DNA from: Xylocopa sonorina
Taxonomy: Eukaryota; Arthropoda; Insecta; Hymenoptera; Apidae
Reading direction: 5' to 3'
Length of the DNA stretch: 64,000 nt
NCBI RefSeq assembly: GCF_050948175.1
Contig: NC_135202.1
Coordinates: 5,084,001-5,148,000, forward strand
Shown here: positions 1 through 14,810 of the stretch, piece after piece
Numbering within the stretch: the first letter of the stretch is position 1
Layout of the letters: each line of letters starts with the position of its first letter
Position numbers and translations under genes: made by a program
The notes under the pieces: model-generated
The model's input: only the letters and a program-made list of their open reading frames with translations
Told to the model about the DNA's origin: nothing
Databases searched by the model: none

Positions 1-800
1 TCTCCACGGCGCCTTGAGCAAATTAGAGATGGCCGCTGCTGCCAATGGAGTCAGCCAAAGAGCCACGTGTCCGCGGCTCGTGCGAGCGTTCTCGAAAGAG
101 GGAAGCGAAGAAAAGCGGAGCAGAGGGACAAGTTGAACGGTGGCAGCGACTAACGAGCCAAGGGAAACTGTTTCGCGGGTGCGTGCAGCCGGATGCCGTT
201 AATCGGTCGGTGGTTCCGCGTTGACTCGCGCGCGGCAGGTGGCTGCCGCCGCGAGGGTGTGAAAAACCTATTCAGAAGTCGGCCAGACTCGCGACACTTT
301 GCGAGAACCTCTTTACGCTTCGAGCATTATGCGCGCCGCCTTAGACGCGCGCAAACACGCGACTCCCTCGTTTAACGTACGCTTGTTAATTAGCGTTAGA
401 GGGTGAAACGTGTACGCTTAGCCGCCGGAGTGGCTGTTAATGCGCAAAAAACCGCGTCGTTCGAGGAAGAATGGCCGCTGGTACGTTTCAAGCTCGCGTC
501 GCAAACCGTCGAACTTGTTCAATGGAACGTGTCGTCGATCGATCTTTCGGCTAACGATTCCACGCGGAAACGACGGATCAGTTTTTCGTTCTCGCTGCCA
601 CGGTTTCAAGGTGACATCGTGCTACGAGAGGATGACAGACTGTTTCAACGAGCTACATAGGAGACACTGAGATTCAACTCGAGTTGGTTGGCGAGGATAC
701 GCTTGTACTTCTGTCGCGGAAGTGTGAGATAGACTTGCTTTGCGCTCAGAACTTCTGAAGGAAGCACAAATTAATAATAGATGAATAGTCCTCGAATGTA
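1..800. other. Non-coding, GC-rich then AT-rich
   Basis: The first 700 bases are CpG-rich with short overlapping frames on both strands. None is recognisable and no splice-bounded exon stands out. An exon of a gene beginning left of the window cannot be excluded. Confidence 0.5.
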
Positions 801-902
801 AAGAGTTTTGTTTTCTATAGAAATTATGCAAAATTTTTAAATCTGAATTATTGAGGGTTTTGTTTCCTACAAAAATTATGTAAAATTTTGAGAATTTATA
901 GA
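801..902. repeat. Tandem duplication, 52-bp unit x 2
   Basis: The segment starting gttttgttttcta at 805 recurs at 857 as gttttgtttccta, both continuing with aaattatg and aaaatttt. The copies are diverged, with about 80-85% identity by eye. Confidence 0.75.
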
Positions 903-3900
903 ATCTCTGTAACAACTTGCGAGCTGATTATTTCGCTCTCTATCAATTCTAATATTGTCTTATTAAGCATACATGGTACAAATAGTATACATATAGCCCA
1001 AATTGTCCAAACTAAAGTACGTGACAATATTAATCGCAAGAGTCAAACACATTCACAATCACATTTATTAAAAATACGAATTAGCATCGCTTCTTAATTA
1101 CAACGCACATAGTCTAAATTACACGGCGTTTCGACCATGAACGTCACGTGTACCCTTCATACAGCGAACGTTAGGGGATGTATCGATACATCACTCGCGG
1201 AAGTGGTTCGACAAGAGATCGAGACCAGGCGGGGATCTCGCGTGACCGTGGTCGCGCTATCGAGTCCATCGTTACGTCGACCGAAATGGAACCGATCGCC
1301 AATCTACGAGGGCTCGTGGAACAAAAAAAAAAAAAGAAAAAAAAAGAGAACATCACGTAGCCGGACGGAATTGCGAGAAATGAAATGCGTAAACTGTACG
1401 GGACAGGAATCAAAACGTAATTGAGTCCTACGACTGGCAGGGTCCATGAAACGTGTCAGAGTTTGACGAGTGTAGGCGGCAGTCGAAGAGGCATCAAGTT
1501 GTACGGTTTGAAAATTGTTGTTCGAAGCGTTTATTTCGAACGATCCTGGCTTCCTCCTGGAACTTTGACAATACGAAAATTCCTCGCGAATCTGTCTGGC
1601 TATTATCAATGTTTCCAATTCGATTGTATCGGTCGCTCGACGATAGCGTCTGCTCTGACAATGAGCGCGTGATAATGGTACAAGTAGCTTTTGTGTCGAT
1701 GACAATTGGATCGTTGCGTGGTTTCACTTTGAAGGGGGTCGAAAGTTAAGGAGAGTTGCGCGAAGAAATGTTCGCGTACTGCGAGACACACTTGTTGTAA
1801 CGTATTCTCTTATTTATTTTCATGTACGCGAAAATGGAGATGCACACGTGTTTGGGACGTTTCAGGTTTATTCATTATCAATTTCGTGGAACGTTTCATC
1901 TTCGGAATTAATCAAACGTCAGTCAGAATTATGCTGGATAGAAAATTATAGTTATAAGCTTAGACACGTGCGCCAATGAAAATCCTTTGATCTGCTCGTT
2001 GAATTCTGTATAATGTGGCGCAGAGCGGCTTGCGTGGGGCATGAATGTATGCAATGTGGAAGCGTTGGGGATGGTGACCAATCACGATTTCGTCTATCAT
2101 CCGCAGAGTCTATCTTTTTCGCACCTTCTGTTCCATCGATCGAAAACTGTGGAAATTACCCAATTAACGTCCATGCAAACTTCAAGCCTCAAATACAAAA
2201 AAAAAACAACAAAAGATTAATTGTATAAGGCACTGTACAAGCGCAAAAAATTTTTGGAAAATTTACGTGTATCCTACTATTAACTTTGCAATTTCTATTG
2301 TATTAGTTTCATTTAATACCAGGCTTCTGGCGTGCATAATACACAACCATTGTAACCCATGAAAAGAGCAAAAAAAAAAAAAAGAAAAAATCGGCACTGC
2401 GTATACGTTACAACCAACTAGGCTGGGATTTTTACGTTTGATCCGAAAATCGCGAATCACGTCATGTTTCACGGGGTTAGTCAGAGAACCGAGGAATTAA
2501 CCGGACCACGAATTCGCGAAAAACACGGACCGCGTTCACGCGGCTGCATTAAAATCGGCCGCGGATCGTCCCACGGATCTATGAATTCCCATCGTGGCGA
2601 ACTGATCGATCCGCGGCCAGGTAGCGTCGCTCGGAAATAACGCGCGTAACGACATAATATTCATGTTTAATGAGCAATAATATATTCGTTTCAGCACGCG
2701 TGGTTTAACGATATTCCCGACACCCTTCGTTGCCAGAAAAACACACGCACGTTGGAATTACCGTCACCACATGGAAGAGGAATCGTACTTTGTGACGCTG
2801 TGCTAGAATTGCACAACGTGGCGTTCGCTCTTTCCGCGTATTCTACTGGATCTCGTATAAATTATTAATGAACCGCAAGCATCGATGTCTCGTTACTGAC
2901 GAATCGTTTCGAGCATTCGAGTCTTGTTCAGTTCGTAAACTGTGTTTTTTTTAACGATGAGACGTTAAGAGATAGTCTGAAGGAAACGAAGAAAATTTGA
3001 AGAAACGATTCAGAGATTCGTAAAGATGATTATATCCTGGTATTTGACCTGTTTTTATAACGCAGTGAGTTTTGTAACACGTTTAAATATCTGATTACCT
3101 TCGAAGCGAAGTGGCCGCAGTAAATGTCAATACGTGCTTGTAAGACGTCTTTTTATTGATATAACTAACAATAATACTTGTTATTGGTCTTGCTACTTCG
3201 CTATTGCTCGCTGCTTCAGAATTTATTGAAAGCCTTCGTTTCTGCGAAGCATCGTCCTCGAGCACCATTACTTATCATTTCAGCGGATCCTTACAGTATT
3301 TATGACTCCGTGCTTTCTGCGCCAGGAATACCTTTGCGCGGACATATTCGAACGATTTCTTAATGAATAGACTGCTTGAATTTGTAATGCACCTTAAGCT
3401 ATATATAATTTCTTCCTTCGATTTTAGATTTGAGTGGCAGACTGCAGAGATGAGAAAAGGGAACGGCACTGTTTCCTGCTGATAGACACACTGTTAAAGC
3501 ACTCTTTGACAGTCTCAGACCTCACGTGCTTCACACGCATTGAAATATTTCATCTGTACCCTAAATAGAACCAGAGACAAGTGTTCGAACGAATTTCCAC
3601 GCACCAGTATTCAAAGGTAAAACACTTTCCACAATTTTACTCTTCGCTCGCGCATACAACCAAAGTTCTCGAGCCACTCTGCTGTTTTTCTCCGTCCAGT
3701 TAAAAGAATGATACGGTCGAGAAACGATGAGGGCGGTATCGATCCGTAATCGCGCGAGCCTCTCTCGAGCCAGCGGTAATTAATGCACATAGCTGGTGTG
3801 TGTATTATAAAACCGTGACCCAGAATAAGAAGTGGAGTCGTAAGGAGAGAGAGAGAGCATCGTTTGTCGTTAACGACGTTCGTTATCGAATTTTCGCGTG

Positions 3901-6900
3901 GCGCTCTCATTATCGTCGGGGGTGCGCGACGTGTAATCTCGCGGCGATTAACAAGCCGCGTCCTCGTGTTCGCGTCCGGCCTTAATGGGGCAAATGTGAG
4001 CTACGACGACGCGGACGCTCACTGGATATTCGGTACACGGGACCGTCGATGCCATTTTTCTGCTTTGCCGATTCGTTATTGGTGTTTGGCGTCGTCCTCG
4101 TTCTCTAATTGCACGCCGCGCGTTGTATGTCGATGGGATTATAAGTTCGCCTGGCCGCAACTGCGAGCCCGTGTACAGAATCCGTTTTTTCCAATGAGAG
4201 ACCCGTTTTAATTGGATTCCGCGTTCCGTTTCCGCCGAATTTCTGTGGCTACGCGGAAGTATTGAACGATTGGAAATTTCGCGTGTCCGAGCTCAATTAC
4301 CCGGTGGAATCTAAGTGCTGTCCCGTGGCCGCTGTACCTGTTAATTTTCGTTTAACTTTTATAATTGGGCGCGCTAAAAATGTTGTCAGATCGCATCGCG
4401 TCCCGTGTATCGTATCGAGAATTTTTATTATCGTCATTAATTCTATAACAAACTATATTGTTTTCAATTTTGAAATGCGTTCGTCTTTCTCTGTGACAAC
4501 AGCGGTCGGGAACAGTACTCGTCGGCGGGCGCAGCGTGCAATTTGTTTTAACCAATTCAATTCGGCTTCGATCCTATTCTAAAGGATTCTATACGTTCTA
4601 CAGTTTGAAAAAGCTGAATTGAAATCGGGGCGAAAGCTTATTGCCAATTTACATCACGCGGAATGAATGGAACTTTGTCAGACTAGAAATATCTGTTCGA
4701 AATGATTCTACCTAACAATGCACCTGTAAAAAAACAAAACGTACCAAAATAACGATACCAAATTGACGTAAGAAAAAAATAACACAGCGATACTTCCAGG
4801 AACATTAAAATAACGCAGAAAATAAAATTCCCACTTAGTTCGTAAACTACGCTCGCTCGGAGAAGTCCCTTCGTAACAGCCCCGATTCGATACGCCAACT
4901 TAATTTCTCCAGCGCTAAAAACACAGAGGAGGAGGGGGAGAAAAAAAGGGGTATCGAAGAATGCAATTACCGCTGTCCGGATCCATAATCGGAGCCACGC
5001 GATTCGATAACGTAATTTCTAGCGGGGCTGCTCGCAGCCGGACACGTTGACGTTCCAATACGGTCGAGCAGCGGCTGAAAGTCTCGCGGCAAATGGAACC
5101 AGATCTCGTGCTCCAATTCCTGGCGGCGCGTCCCTGCCCGGTTAAAACAATAAATGCGTTCTCATCGTCCGCGGCGGTATTTCCGGCGGGGACAAAGAAA
5201 CGCTGGAGCGGAAAAGGAGGACGGAACGGGAGAGGGTAAACGGAAGGAATCGGAATAGAGAAACCGCTCATACATATTTCATTCGCGGGGCATTAATTTC
5301 ATGACGAGCCGGGCAAAAAGCATCGATAACGTCGCCGGGGTCGCGGCACCAGGTCTTCAATGCCTCCTGAAACGATGTGTACACTTGTTTCCGCGTTGTT
5401 TGCGCTAAAGCCCGGGAAAAATACGCGAACGGACGATTATTCGGGTAAATGAAACACGTGTTGCGCGGGTGCGCTTTGATGCGGACTGTCCAATTTAATT
5501 TAATTGCTTTCTTTTTCACTGTGCAGGGGATTGAATTAATCAAGGCGACGTTACGAAGTTTTTTCGTTCAAATCGCCGTTCAAATTTGCTCCACCCGTTG
5601 TACTATGTGCCGTTAACAGATATTGCGTTTTAACGAAAACGAAGGCCCGCGCGATAATAATTATTGTCAATCGTTTTAACGAGTTCGAGGACGGCTCGAA
5701 ATAAAAAATACGTGCGCGTCGATTCGGCGCTGGGGTATAATTAAAAATGCTACAGCTACGACTTTTGTAAATATTAGTAAATGATATAGTAGATTTATTA
5801 GAGCGAGTGTAACTGTCTTTTATCATTAGTTTGGTGATAATATCGAACAGTCGAAGAAAAAGCTCGCGTCGATCCTCGTGGCGATATCCTGCTCTGAAAA
5901 CAAAATGGCGGACGCGATTTCGAAGAAATGATATACACTTAGCGCGGTGAACCGTTGATTTTTGGCTCGCGAAGGGCAAGTTTAACAATGGTTCTTATAA
6001 ATTGCGTGCGAAACGAGCATAGTGCAAGGGCCAGCCAACGAACGGGTTCCAAAGGTCTTTTAATTACCCGTTGCCCTTTGTCACGCGAACATTCGATCCC
6101 CCCGAGCGGTCACGTAACCTGGCTGGCCAGAAGGCAAATAAAAGATGCCGCCAGCGGGTCCCTCGAAATAGAGATTACGCGCGTCAGAACTGTTGTTTCA
6201 TTAGATCGCTATCGAACGTAATGCATGGTAAGCGATGGAGTCGTCGATGGATGTCGATGCAGTCTCATAAGTGTAATCTGTACGACGCAAGTAATTAAAC
6301 TTTTGAATCGTCAATTGGTAAATGAAAAACATTTTTATATTTTGGATGTTTGTCAATCCTGAGTAATTGAACATATAAAAAAAAAAGATAAAGTAAACGG
6401 TATCCAGGTTTACGCGATAAAATTACAGATTTCCCGACAAATGGGTAGACGATAATAATCCCTGGATAAGCAGATTTAAATCTCTCTGATCTCTTTCCGG
6501 GGATTATCTAAAACGTTTGGTGTATTCAACTCCTATGAATAATGTAGATGAGTTCAAGCAACGTGATAAAGATATTTCAGTTTCATGCATTTTCAGGCTG
6601 CCATGAAATTCATTCAAGAGATGCATAGAATATTTTACCGCAACGAGTGACCATCGCCTTAAGTGCTCGTTACGGAAAACATTTTGTTTTACTAACGAAC
6701 GCGTGTACCGAAGATAGGCACATGTGTACGAAGCTCGAGGTTATTTAAACAGATATCTTCTTATCGTTCATTTTCGCAGATGTCATTACATATTTATGGA
6801 AACTCTGTGGATTCGCATGCATGGCTCATTTATAGTCTCTGTGTACGCGCATATGCACGTTTCCTTTAAGATTAGATTAAACAGGTATCTGGCAGATCTT

Positions 6901-7237
6901 GTAAAGTCAGGTCGTGATAAACACGAAGCAGTGAGCTGTTCGCCAATTACATTTGAAATCGTACACCTTGTACAGTATTCCTCTCTTCCATTACCTTAAT
7001 TTCTGACAAATACAATAACAGTAGTTTTCATTCATTATTATTAATCTTTTAATAAGTTTAAAAATGTTGAACCAGGTAAAACTCTGAGAAAGCAAGTATC
7101 TTTTAGTATAAGAGTATGCAAAATTCGATTTTGGAAGCCAGCATAGGATTCTGTGAAAATGATATTTGTGACTTTGTTAAAACTGATCAGTAAATAACAG
7201 TGGGCAGGAAAGTCGTTGAGAAAATCAAGTTAAACCA
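903..7237. other. Non-coding stretch
   Basis: Mixed AT-rich and CpG-rich blocks. Open frames up to about 145 codons occur on both strands, overlap one another and resemble no known family. I see no RNA gene. Confidence 0.55.
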
Positions 7238-7545
7238 ATGCAAAGCAGCTTATCGGTCCAGAAGAGGCAAGGGCCACGAATCCGTGGTGCATTGCTTCTT
7301 CACGATAACGCTGGACCCTATATCGCAGCCATAATCCAAGAAAAATTGGTCCTACCGCAGTGGGTCACTGTTGTACAATTCCCTACCAATCCTGATTTGT
7401 CGCAGTGTGACTATCACTTAGTTGGGTGAAAGAATCTCTGAAGAAGCGTCAGAAGGGCAACGTACCTAACGAAGAGAGGGAGGATTTACACGTAAATAGC
7501 TGGAGATACACTCTGCCATATTTTATGAAATCTGAATTAAAATAA
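7238..7545 (+). pseudogene. Decayed mariner (DD34D) transposase fragment
   Basis: The frame from 7238 encodes LLLHDNAGPYIAAIIQEKL and then NPDLSQCDYHL before a TGA at 7427-7429. This matches the C-terminal half of mariner transposases (HDNARPH ... SPDLxPxDYHLF). Exactly 34 residues separate the Asp of HDN from the Asp of DYH, the second and third catalytic residues of a DD34D transposase. A frameshift at about 7423 brings in KESLKKRQKGNVPNEEREDL, like the family's 'xLKESLxGRRFxxDEEV', ending at TAA (7543-7545). The N-terminal DNA-binding half and the first catalytic Asp are not visible, and no terminal inverted repeats were found. It is a dead relic. Confidence 0.82.
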
Positions 7546-9473
7546 CAGGATATTTAAAAGGAGCTACATAAAAGAGTAACGTATTTTGGCTACAGATAAA
7601 TTGGTACTCGAATTTCTGAAGTTCTGGTTCATATTTGATCGACCATTGTACAACTGACTGCACGAGACAGCTTTAATAAAAGTTTGAATATTAAAAATAA
7701 TTTACTGACGAAGATGATACATTTATTACAGATATTGCAACGATTTTTGAATTCTAGATACTTTATTTTCGAGAATCAAGATACACCTCGCTACTGCACT
7801 CCAATTTAAATACCTTTAAAGTCTCGCGCTACACTTCACCACTTTTGTTGAGGTCAGTTAAACTCCCCGCAAATCCCTATAAATTATTTATCAAATATTT
7901 TACAGAGCGACGCTCATCTCGGAAGTTTATTTCAGCTGAATCTCTGGATACGCTCTTCGTGGCTCGTGAAAGCTTGCTCATCGTCTTTCATCACCGGCTC
8001 GTTCATTACGTCGACAAAGTGCACGTCAACACTTGAGTGAACACCACCATACCGGACGATCGTCCGTGACATCGACGGTACACCATCATCGACCGCAATT
8101 TCAGCGCAATCCAGTTCATCATCGCTAAAATTTGGAACTACGCAATCATAAGAATCCCTCAACATCCCCAAACACAGGGGAGAAATTGTTTCTCGCGAGT
8201 TCCATGCAGGGTGTCGCGCGCGACTCGAATGGTTCGTTGATCCTCGCGAAAATAAGGCATTCAGCGTGACTCTGGTCGCAAGGCTACGAAGTCTGGTCAC
8301 GATCGACTCGCCACGGCAGTCTCTCGCGCGGAACGCATAAAGACGCGGGGTCATTCGCGGGGTTACTAATACCAGAAATTGCGCGAAACCAAAAAAGCAC
8401 CGTGCTCGTAAACCCCCACTCTCGTTCTCCACGTATCCACCACCTCTATCTCTCTTCCTCCTGCAGTCCCCCAGAAATCTCAGCGATAAATGAGATTACG
8501 ACTCGTCGTTTGACGAGCGTTATCGGGACGCGTCGAACGACGCTCCCCGTACGAGTGGCACGGAGAATAGAAGACGTCGTTGAGGCGTAATCTAAACTCG
8601 ATTCGAAGCCAGAGCGTGGAAACCGATCGATCCGTCGAAAACAAGTACCCGTGACGGTCCAAGGGACGGATCGTTTAAATCGTAAACGCGGCTACGATAA
8701 TTGAAAATCGAGCGATCACCGTGCCCTATTCTCGAGGTCGAGCGGGACCAACGATCTATCCGTGACGCTTCTCTTCCATCGCCTCTGAAGGATCCTCGGG
8801 AACGCGCGACTTCTTCGACGAGAATGGCGGTCGTTGGTCGCTCGACGCGTTCACCACGGCTCGGCTACCGACCACGATCACGGTCGCGTCGATCAGGAGG
8901 CTCGTTGGTCGCTCGATCGCATGGACCTGGTCCAACGTTCGACGACCGCATAAATTCGTAGATCCCAGGCACCGCGCTAGGCGCGCACGGCGACCTGGAC
9001 CAGCGATTTACAAGACGTATGGTCGGTTGTTAGCTTCCTAACGAGGGTTTAAGCTCCGGCTGAGCGATGCCACTCGTTAACGCCCGCCTGCCACGGCTCC
9101 TGTACACTTACTTTCCTCGCTGCCCGCGCGGACCCCGCGCCATCATTTTTGTCCCGTCCCCTGACATTGATCGCCATCATTCGAATTACCTTCTTGCTTC
9201 GTTTTTGCAGTTCCGCTGTTAAACGCCCCGTTCGCTCGCGTCCACGGTTATCTCGAGGACGCCTCGGCTCTCTGACTGCACCCCGGGCTCGCCCCGCACT
9301 TTTAGCCTGCATTAGTGGACAATTTCCAACGGTCGATGTACGCTCGTACGTTACGGGATCAGGCACTCGCGTCAACGTAGAATTAGTGACGATTAGGGCA
9401 TCCAGATTTGTTTCAGAGAAATCTAAAGAAGGGAATTGTTATGCGGGGGTTGCAAATCATTCTGTATGTTTTT
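7546..9473. other. Non-coding stretch with a GC-rich block
   Basis: 7546-7800 may include more remnant of the mariner element, but nothing is recognisable. 8150-9400 is GC/CpG-rich with open frames on both strands, including a 166-codon minus-strand frame that I could not assign. Confidence 0.5.
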
Positions 9474-9783
9474 GATCGAAAATTATTTGAAGAAATCTGA
9501 TTATTTTCAGAATTATTGTCTTCAGAGATGTTCAGACTGGATTTCTTCTTGTCTTAATAGAAAGCAGGAGGGGAATCGACGGTAGAGGTAGAGTGGTTCG
9601 CGTTGACAGTATAATCGCGGAGGTTGGAAGTTATTGTGCGTGTAATTGATCGAAAATTATTTGAAGAAATCTGATTATTTTTAAAATTATTATTTTCAGA
9701 GATGTTCAGACTGGATTTCTTCTTGTCTTAATAGAAAGCAGGAGGGGGATCGGTGGAGGAGGCAGAATGGTTCGCGCTGACAG
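9474..9783. repeat. Tandem duplication, 174-bp unit x 1.8
   Basis: Both copies start gatcgaaaattatttgaag (9474 and 9648) and share the run from gagatgttcagactgg to agaaagcaggagg, ending at tgacag. There are few differences over about 135 bp, so this is a relatively recent local duplication. Confidence 0.93.
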
Positions 9784-12700
9784 TTCTGCGGGTATACTTG
9801 CGGTCCCTGAATCGCGTGTAATTTGCTGCGAGATCGGGACACCGTAATGGACAAAAATCTGAAGACTTTCTTCTGAACGAGATTGTTACGGGGCGAAAAT
9901 GGCGTCGCCGTGGTTGCGGGAGCTTTGCGAGCTGGTAAATGGTAACGGGCGGGAAGTTTTTAGAAACACTTTGCGCTGTGGCTTACGGTTCGATGCTTCG
10001 TAGTGAACAGTGAGAAAAAACTGCGAGAAAGTGCAGCACGCGTATAAAGGGGAAAGGTGCGCCACGGAGTATTCGTTACAGCAGTTTCAGGCTGGAATTT
10101 AGTTATTTAATAATTTCACTTTTTTACTTGCGCCCGTCGAATTGTCGAATAAATGTTCTTTCGACGCGTTGCGTTGAAAAATGTGGTATTCGGTTGTAAT
10201 GTAACTCCCTGAAAATTGTTCGTACATTTTTAGATACTACATTGTTCACATTTGCTTCGTACGGTACTCGAAACTTTTTCGATGTTCGCCTCGAATACAA
10301 TTTTTCTCTAATGGCGGATGTTTCGCGAATGAAAGAATATATGAAAGAATTGCACGAACTAACGTACACGCATTGTCCTATTGTTAGTGCACACATTTTC
10401 TGCAGTGCACACGAACGCAGATTTTTATGGAGTCTTATGAAAACGATGGATTCAAGCCCAAGAATTGGCATCCAGCACTTTGTTACGATAGTTTACAGTA
10501 GTACAGGTAAACCATTCGGGAGACGTGGATGTAATCAAGTTTCCTGTTTGTTTCAATGTAATACTATTCGGGTGACATTGATAGAATATTTATGAGCATG
10601 CCGTTGGAGTACAGTTCTGTACACTGGTATTGATTAAACATTCAATACTACAAAATTACATATTTAATGCCATCTTGCAAACAATCATTTAAATGTCTGC
10701 TTGTTATTTCCCTTAAAATGTATTAAATTGAAACGAATCCATCGACAGTGAAAGAATACCGAAGAAACGTTAAATTGTAAGAAAAAAATATTCTGGCATT
10801 TCTCAAACGCGGAATGCGTAAAAAATATTTTGAAATAACAGAAAACTTTGCAAGAGGAACCGCTATTTGCTGGGTTAATGTTGTACATACTTTTGCTTTT
10901 TTAACTAAAGCGAACCAAGTAACTGGAGTCCATTGTTAAATGTTTTTGTGAAAGTTCACTCGGATTTTAATATTTCAGGTCAAGCAGACAATGACGGTCA
11001 AAATTATCTCCGCCTTCTAACGAGCGCTCCAATTTTCATTCTCTCTAAGCACTTTAACGGCAGAACGAGATAGAATCAATTTTATCTCATTTAAAAAATA
11101 GTGCAAATGAGATAGAAGGAGGATAGCATTTAATTGAATTTCAAGTCTTATTAAATAAATACTTCCGATACAGGATTGCTGTGTTACACGTTACACCTCG
11201 CCGTGACAAACAATATCAGTGAAAGCAATTGTCAACATCAGACTTGTCGTTCGAACGAAATATTTGCTCGCGAGCTTTTTAATTTGATCGTTAAACAAAT
11301 AAATTCAGTTTATTAGTTCTCTCCGATACAAACTAGATTGGGCTGGAAATTCATTGAAAATATTTGATTCGCCAGAAAATACAGCGTAACCACGATCATC
11401 GAAATTTCTTTTTCCACTTCGAAACGATCTTCTCTTACACAAGCGAAACAGCGCTCACGCGAATCGCTCGAACGGCGTATAAAAAAAGTCGGTTCGATCG
11501 TAATCTTTGGAATTTAGAACGACGTCGCACGGTGTTTACATTTGAAACGTCGCGGTAACAAAACGAAGGGACACACGATCTCCTTTCTCGCAATATTACC
11601 ACCGACCGCACACAGCAAAGCTAATATTAACAGTCTGCGGTGCTCGCGGCAAAAGAGGAATTTTAAATGGCACGAAAAGCGCGCCCTCTTTCAAGCTTCG
11701 TTACCTATCGCCCCGCGCGTCGGTTGAAAGGAGGAATAATTAAGCAGCCCACGATGAATGTTTCAACCGGTTGCTCGAAACAAAATTTCGCCCCCGCGCC
11801 CCGCTCGAAATTACGCCCAGCCGGGATTTTTTCAAACGTGTAACGCGAGAGAACCCCGCCTCTCGCGGTTCATCGTTTCATCTTTTATTTCTTCCCTTTT
11901 TTGGCGCGCGCGCGCGTCGGTTCACGGCGCGTTATGCAGTTTTTCGTGAACGTCCCGTTCCGTTCCGTTCCGTTTCGAGCCAGGGGCTTCCTTTTCAAAT
12001 AATTCAGTTACCCAACGGGGGAAATTTGCAACGACGGGATCCTTTTCAACCGACGACCGTCGATCTCGGCCGTAAAGAAGCGGTTCCCTTTAATACGAGG
12101 GCTGAATGAGAAGCAATGCCCCGGATTTTATAACTTCTGCGAAAGTCGAGGCGCAGCGCGGCCCTCCTACGGCTGAATTAACGTGGGACGATATAATAGC
12201 CCGGATAAAGGAATTCTCGGATAATTAAATGATCAACGTTTCTCTGATACCGAACTTCGTTGCTGAAACGATTCAGAACTTACTTTACAATATTCGTACA
12301 TATGTAATCTTTCATTTTTCTGTTAAGTTACGTAAATTTATGAAGACATAGGTGTACTTGAATTCGTTTCGTAGGAATCAACAGGTGAAATAATGATACG
12401 TGTTGCATAAATGTCTTAGGCAAATTTTTTTCTTTAAGTAAAATTTAATTCCTCTCTGACTCTTGTGAACATTTTTTTTTTAGCTAGCACAAGACGATTG
12501 GAAATTTTGAAAGTAACTACTAGAACGATTTAAGATGTTATTTTTGTTCTTTGGTGATTAAGAGTGTCTCGATTTTCGCAGGGATTATAAAAGTCGGCGG
12601 TTCTGTTCTTGTTCATTCAACCCTCGTGCCGTGTCCCCGTAACGAGTGAACGGAACGTGGACGCGCGCGCGTGCACGTTTCGCGGGAAGCACGATGGAAA

Positions 12701-14810
12701 AAAGTATTTCCGCCTCTTGCCTCGGCCCACGAGTCCCACGAGTGAACTTTCGAACTCTCCTTTCGGATTAATTCCGGCCGTGTTGCCGGTTTTTGTTACC
12801 CAGCCGGCTACTTGTTTAAATTTACCCTCATTTTTAACGCCGTGGAAATTACGTTAATTATGAGGATCGCTTGTTAAAAGCGCGCCCCCGTTCTCGATTT
12901 CGTTGCTGGTAGGGCTCCGCTAGTGTTTGAAAGTAAAACCCCCGGGCAAAGGTGATGGAATTGCAGTGTAATTATGTTTCAATAGGTGTTTGCGAACTTT
13001 GTTACTTAACAATTTCTGTCAACTATTCCGCGCGTGTGCTAGTCGACGGTAAACAGGGGTAACTTCTATTTCACGGTAGCTAAAGCGATCTACTTTCGCA
13101 GAGAAATAAATACGCTTCAACGTTTACTCATCCATCTTCTAATGATGTGTTAACTTTTGCAAAAAGAAAAGAGTATAACGTGTCCCACTGAAAAATGTTA
13201 ATGAGGTCGTCTACGAGTGCGCGTTTCAAATTTACACGCGCAACTTATTCTTTTATGCGCACAGTAAACAATTTACGCGTAATCTCAGCCAACCTGTGCA
13301 CACTATGTTTATTTGAAAACAAGTAATAATAGCGTCGCGCATTCAATTACTCGTGCCTGATCGTTGGCGTACTTCGCGAAAGCAAAAAATGATGCGAAAC
13401 CACCCCAGGGACATCGCCCATCGGGAGGAACTCGGATTCCAATTAAATAATCGATGGATCGGAGGAGCTAAACGACGCAAAAAATGTTGCAGCCCCATGA
13501 ACGTCTCTTTTCCCTTATTCTCCTCTCACCTCGTTCCATTTCACGATATTATCACCTTGGAACGTCGCGATGCTCGAGATTTAATCAACCATCCGCCGTG
13601 TCTTGCAACGAATGACGGAAATAATTAATTGGAAAACGCGGCGGGAGGGTGCGTGCGAATTTTGGATGCTTGCGTTCTGCGCTTACGTCTGTAGCTTACG
13701 TTGAAATCGCGTCTTCTTCTATGACGCATACTTGCATTCATACAGCGTGAATAAGGAATGTGTGCACAGAACGTCTCGCGTAATACTCGCAGCGATTTTT
13801 GTAAAGCACTTCCTGCGATGTAACTGCGAATTAACTTACTTTCGAATAAATTGGTTGCTGTTGATTGAGATAAAATAAATTTCCAATATACTCTTTCCCT
13901 GATACGAAACGAAGCTTCGTTTTCTGACTTTACAGTATTGTAGTTGGTGTCAAGACGAGATCAGACACCCGATACACCGTGCGATAATAAAGTTTATAGA
14001 GTAAAATGAAATTTACTGTTTAGAACTGATCAGTTTATTCGAAATAAAATCGTGGTAGCAATATATCTAATAGTGTATAATGTTTGTGACATGGCAAACA
14101 CATTTCTACTTTCTAGATTCTTTGAAATCTTACCTTCAAGATGCGTACTCGCATCCGATTCTCACTGTATATGTGTACATATACAATATGCACGTATGAA
14201 TAACAAAGGAACAGTTCATTTCCACGCTCAGCGGGGATTAGCTTTGATGCGAAGCGAGTCAGCCATGGGGTGCGTTTTCAATTAAGCAAATGAAAACGCA
14301 GCGAACAGTCTTACTTCTTTCAGCCGGTTGCCGCCTGTTCGAATCAAACCGGATTGCCCTGGGATTATCGTTTTGCTTAAATCTCGCCGTTGGCTCTCGT
14401 TTGCTCGGATTCTTTCACGACTCCACTCCTGTCGAAGATGGGAAGCGATCGCGTCCCACGATCCTCGCCATCCTTAAGTAGATGTGGAGTTCTATCGCGT
14501 ACTAGGACAGACAGAGCGTGGCTCTGCCAGTGATCACCTAAACGCTAAGCGTACCAGCGTCCAACTGGTACTTCGAGATTTCCATTGTGTCGAATGGCAC
14601 GTGAAAGTTAACTACGGAGACTGGACCAAGTTTAACGTGTACTCGCGGATTCGAATTAATTTCAGCACAAAGTCTCAGCTCAGAGTTCGATTACTACTAT
14701 GAAGAGATGATCTATACAAATGATATGACAGATATTATAAATAATTTTATCGTTGTATTTTAATGTATTTTCCAGATACTGAAGATGTTGGTCCAAACAA
14801 TTTCAGTGAT
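9784..14810. other. Non-coding stretch
   Basis: No recognisable gene or RNA. Apart from the CGTTC repeat at 11955, I see no repeat structure. Confidence 0.55.
11955..11976. repeat. (CGTTC)n pentanucleotide repeat
   Basis: Three to four CGTTC units in a GC-rich stretch. Confidence 0.9.

Noticed and set aside
7932..8432. 166-codon minus-strand frame
   Set aside because: No recognisable domain. It lies in GC-rich DNA near a transposon relic, and no splice or polyA context was found.
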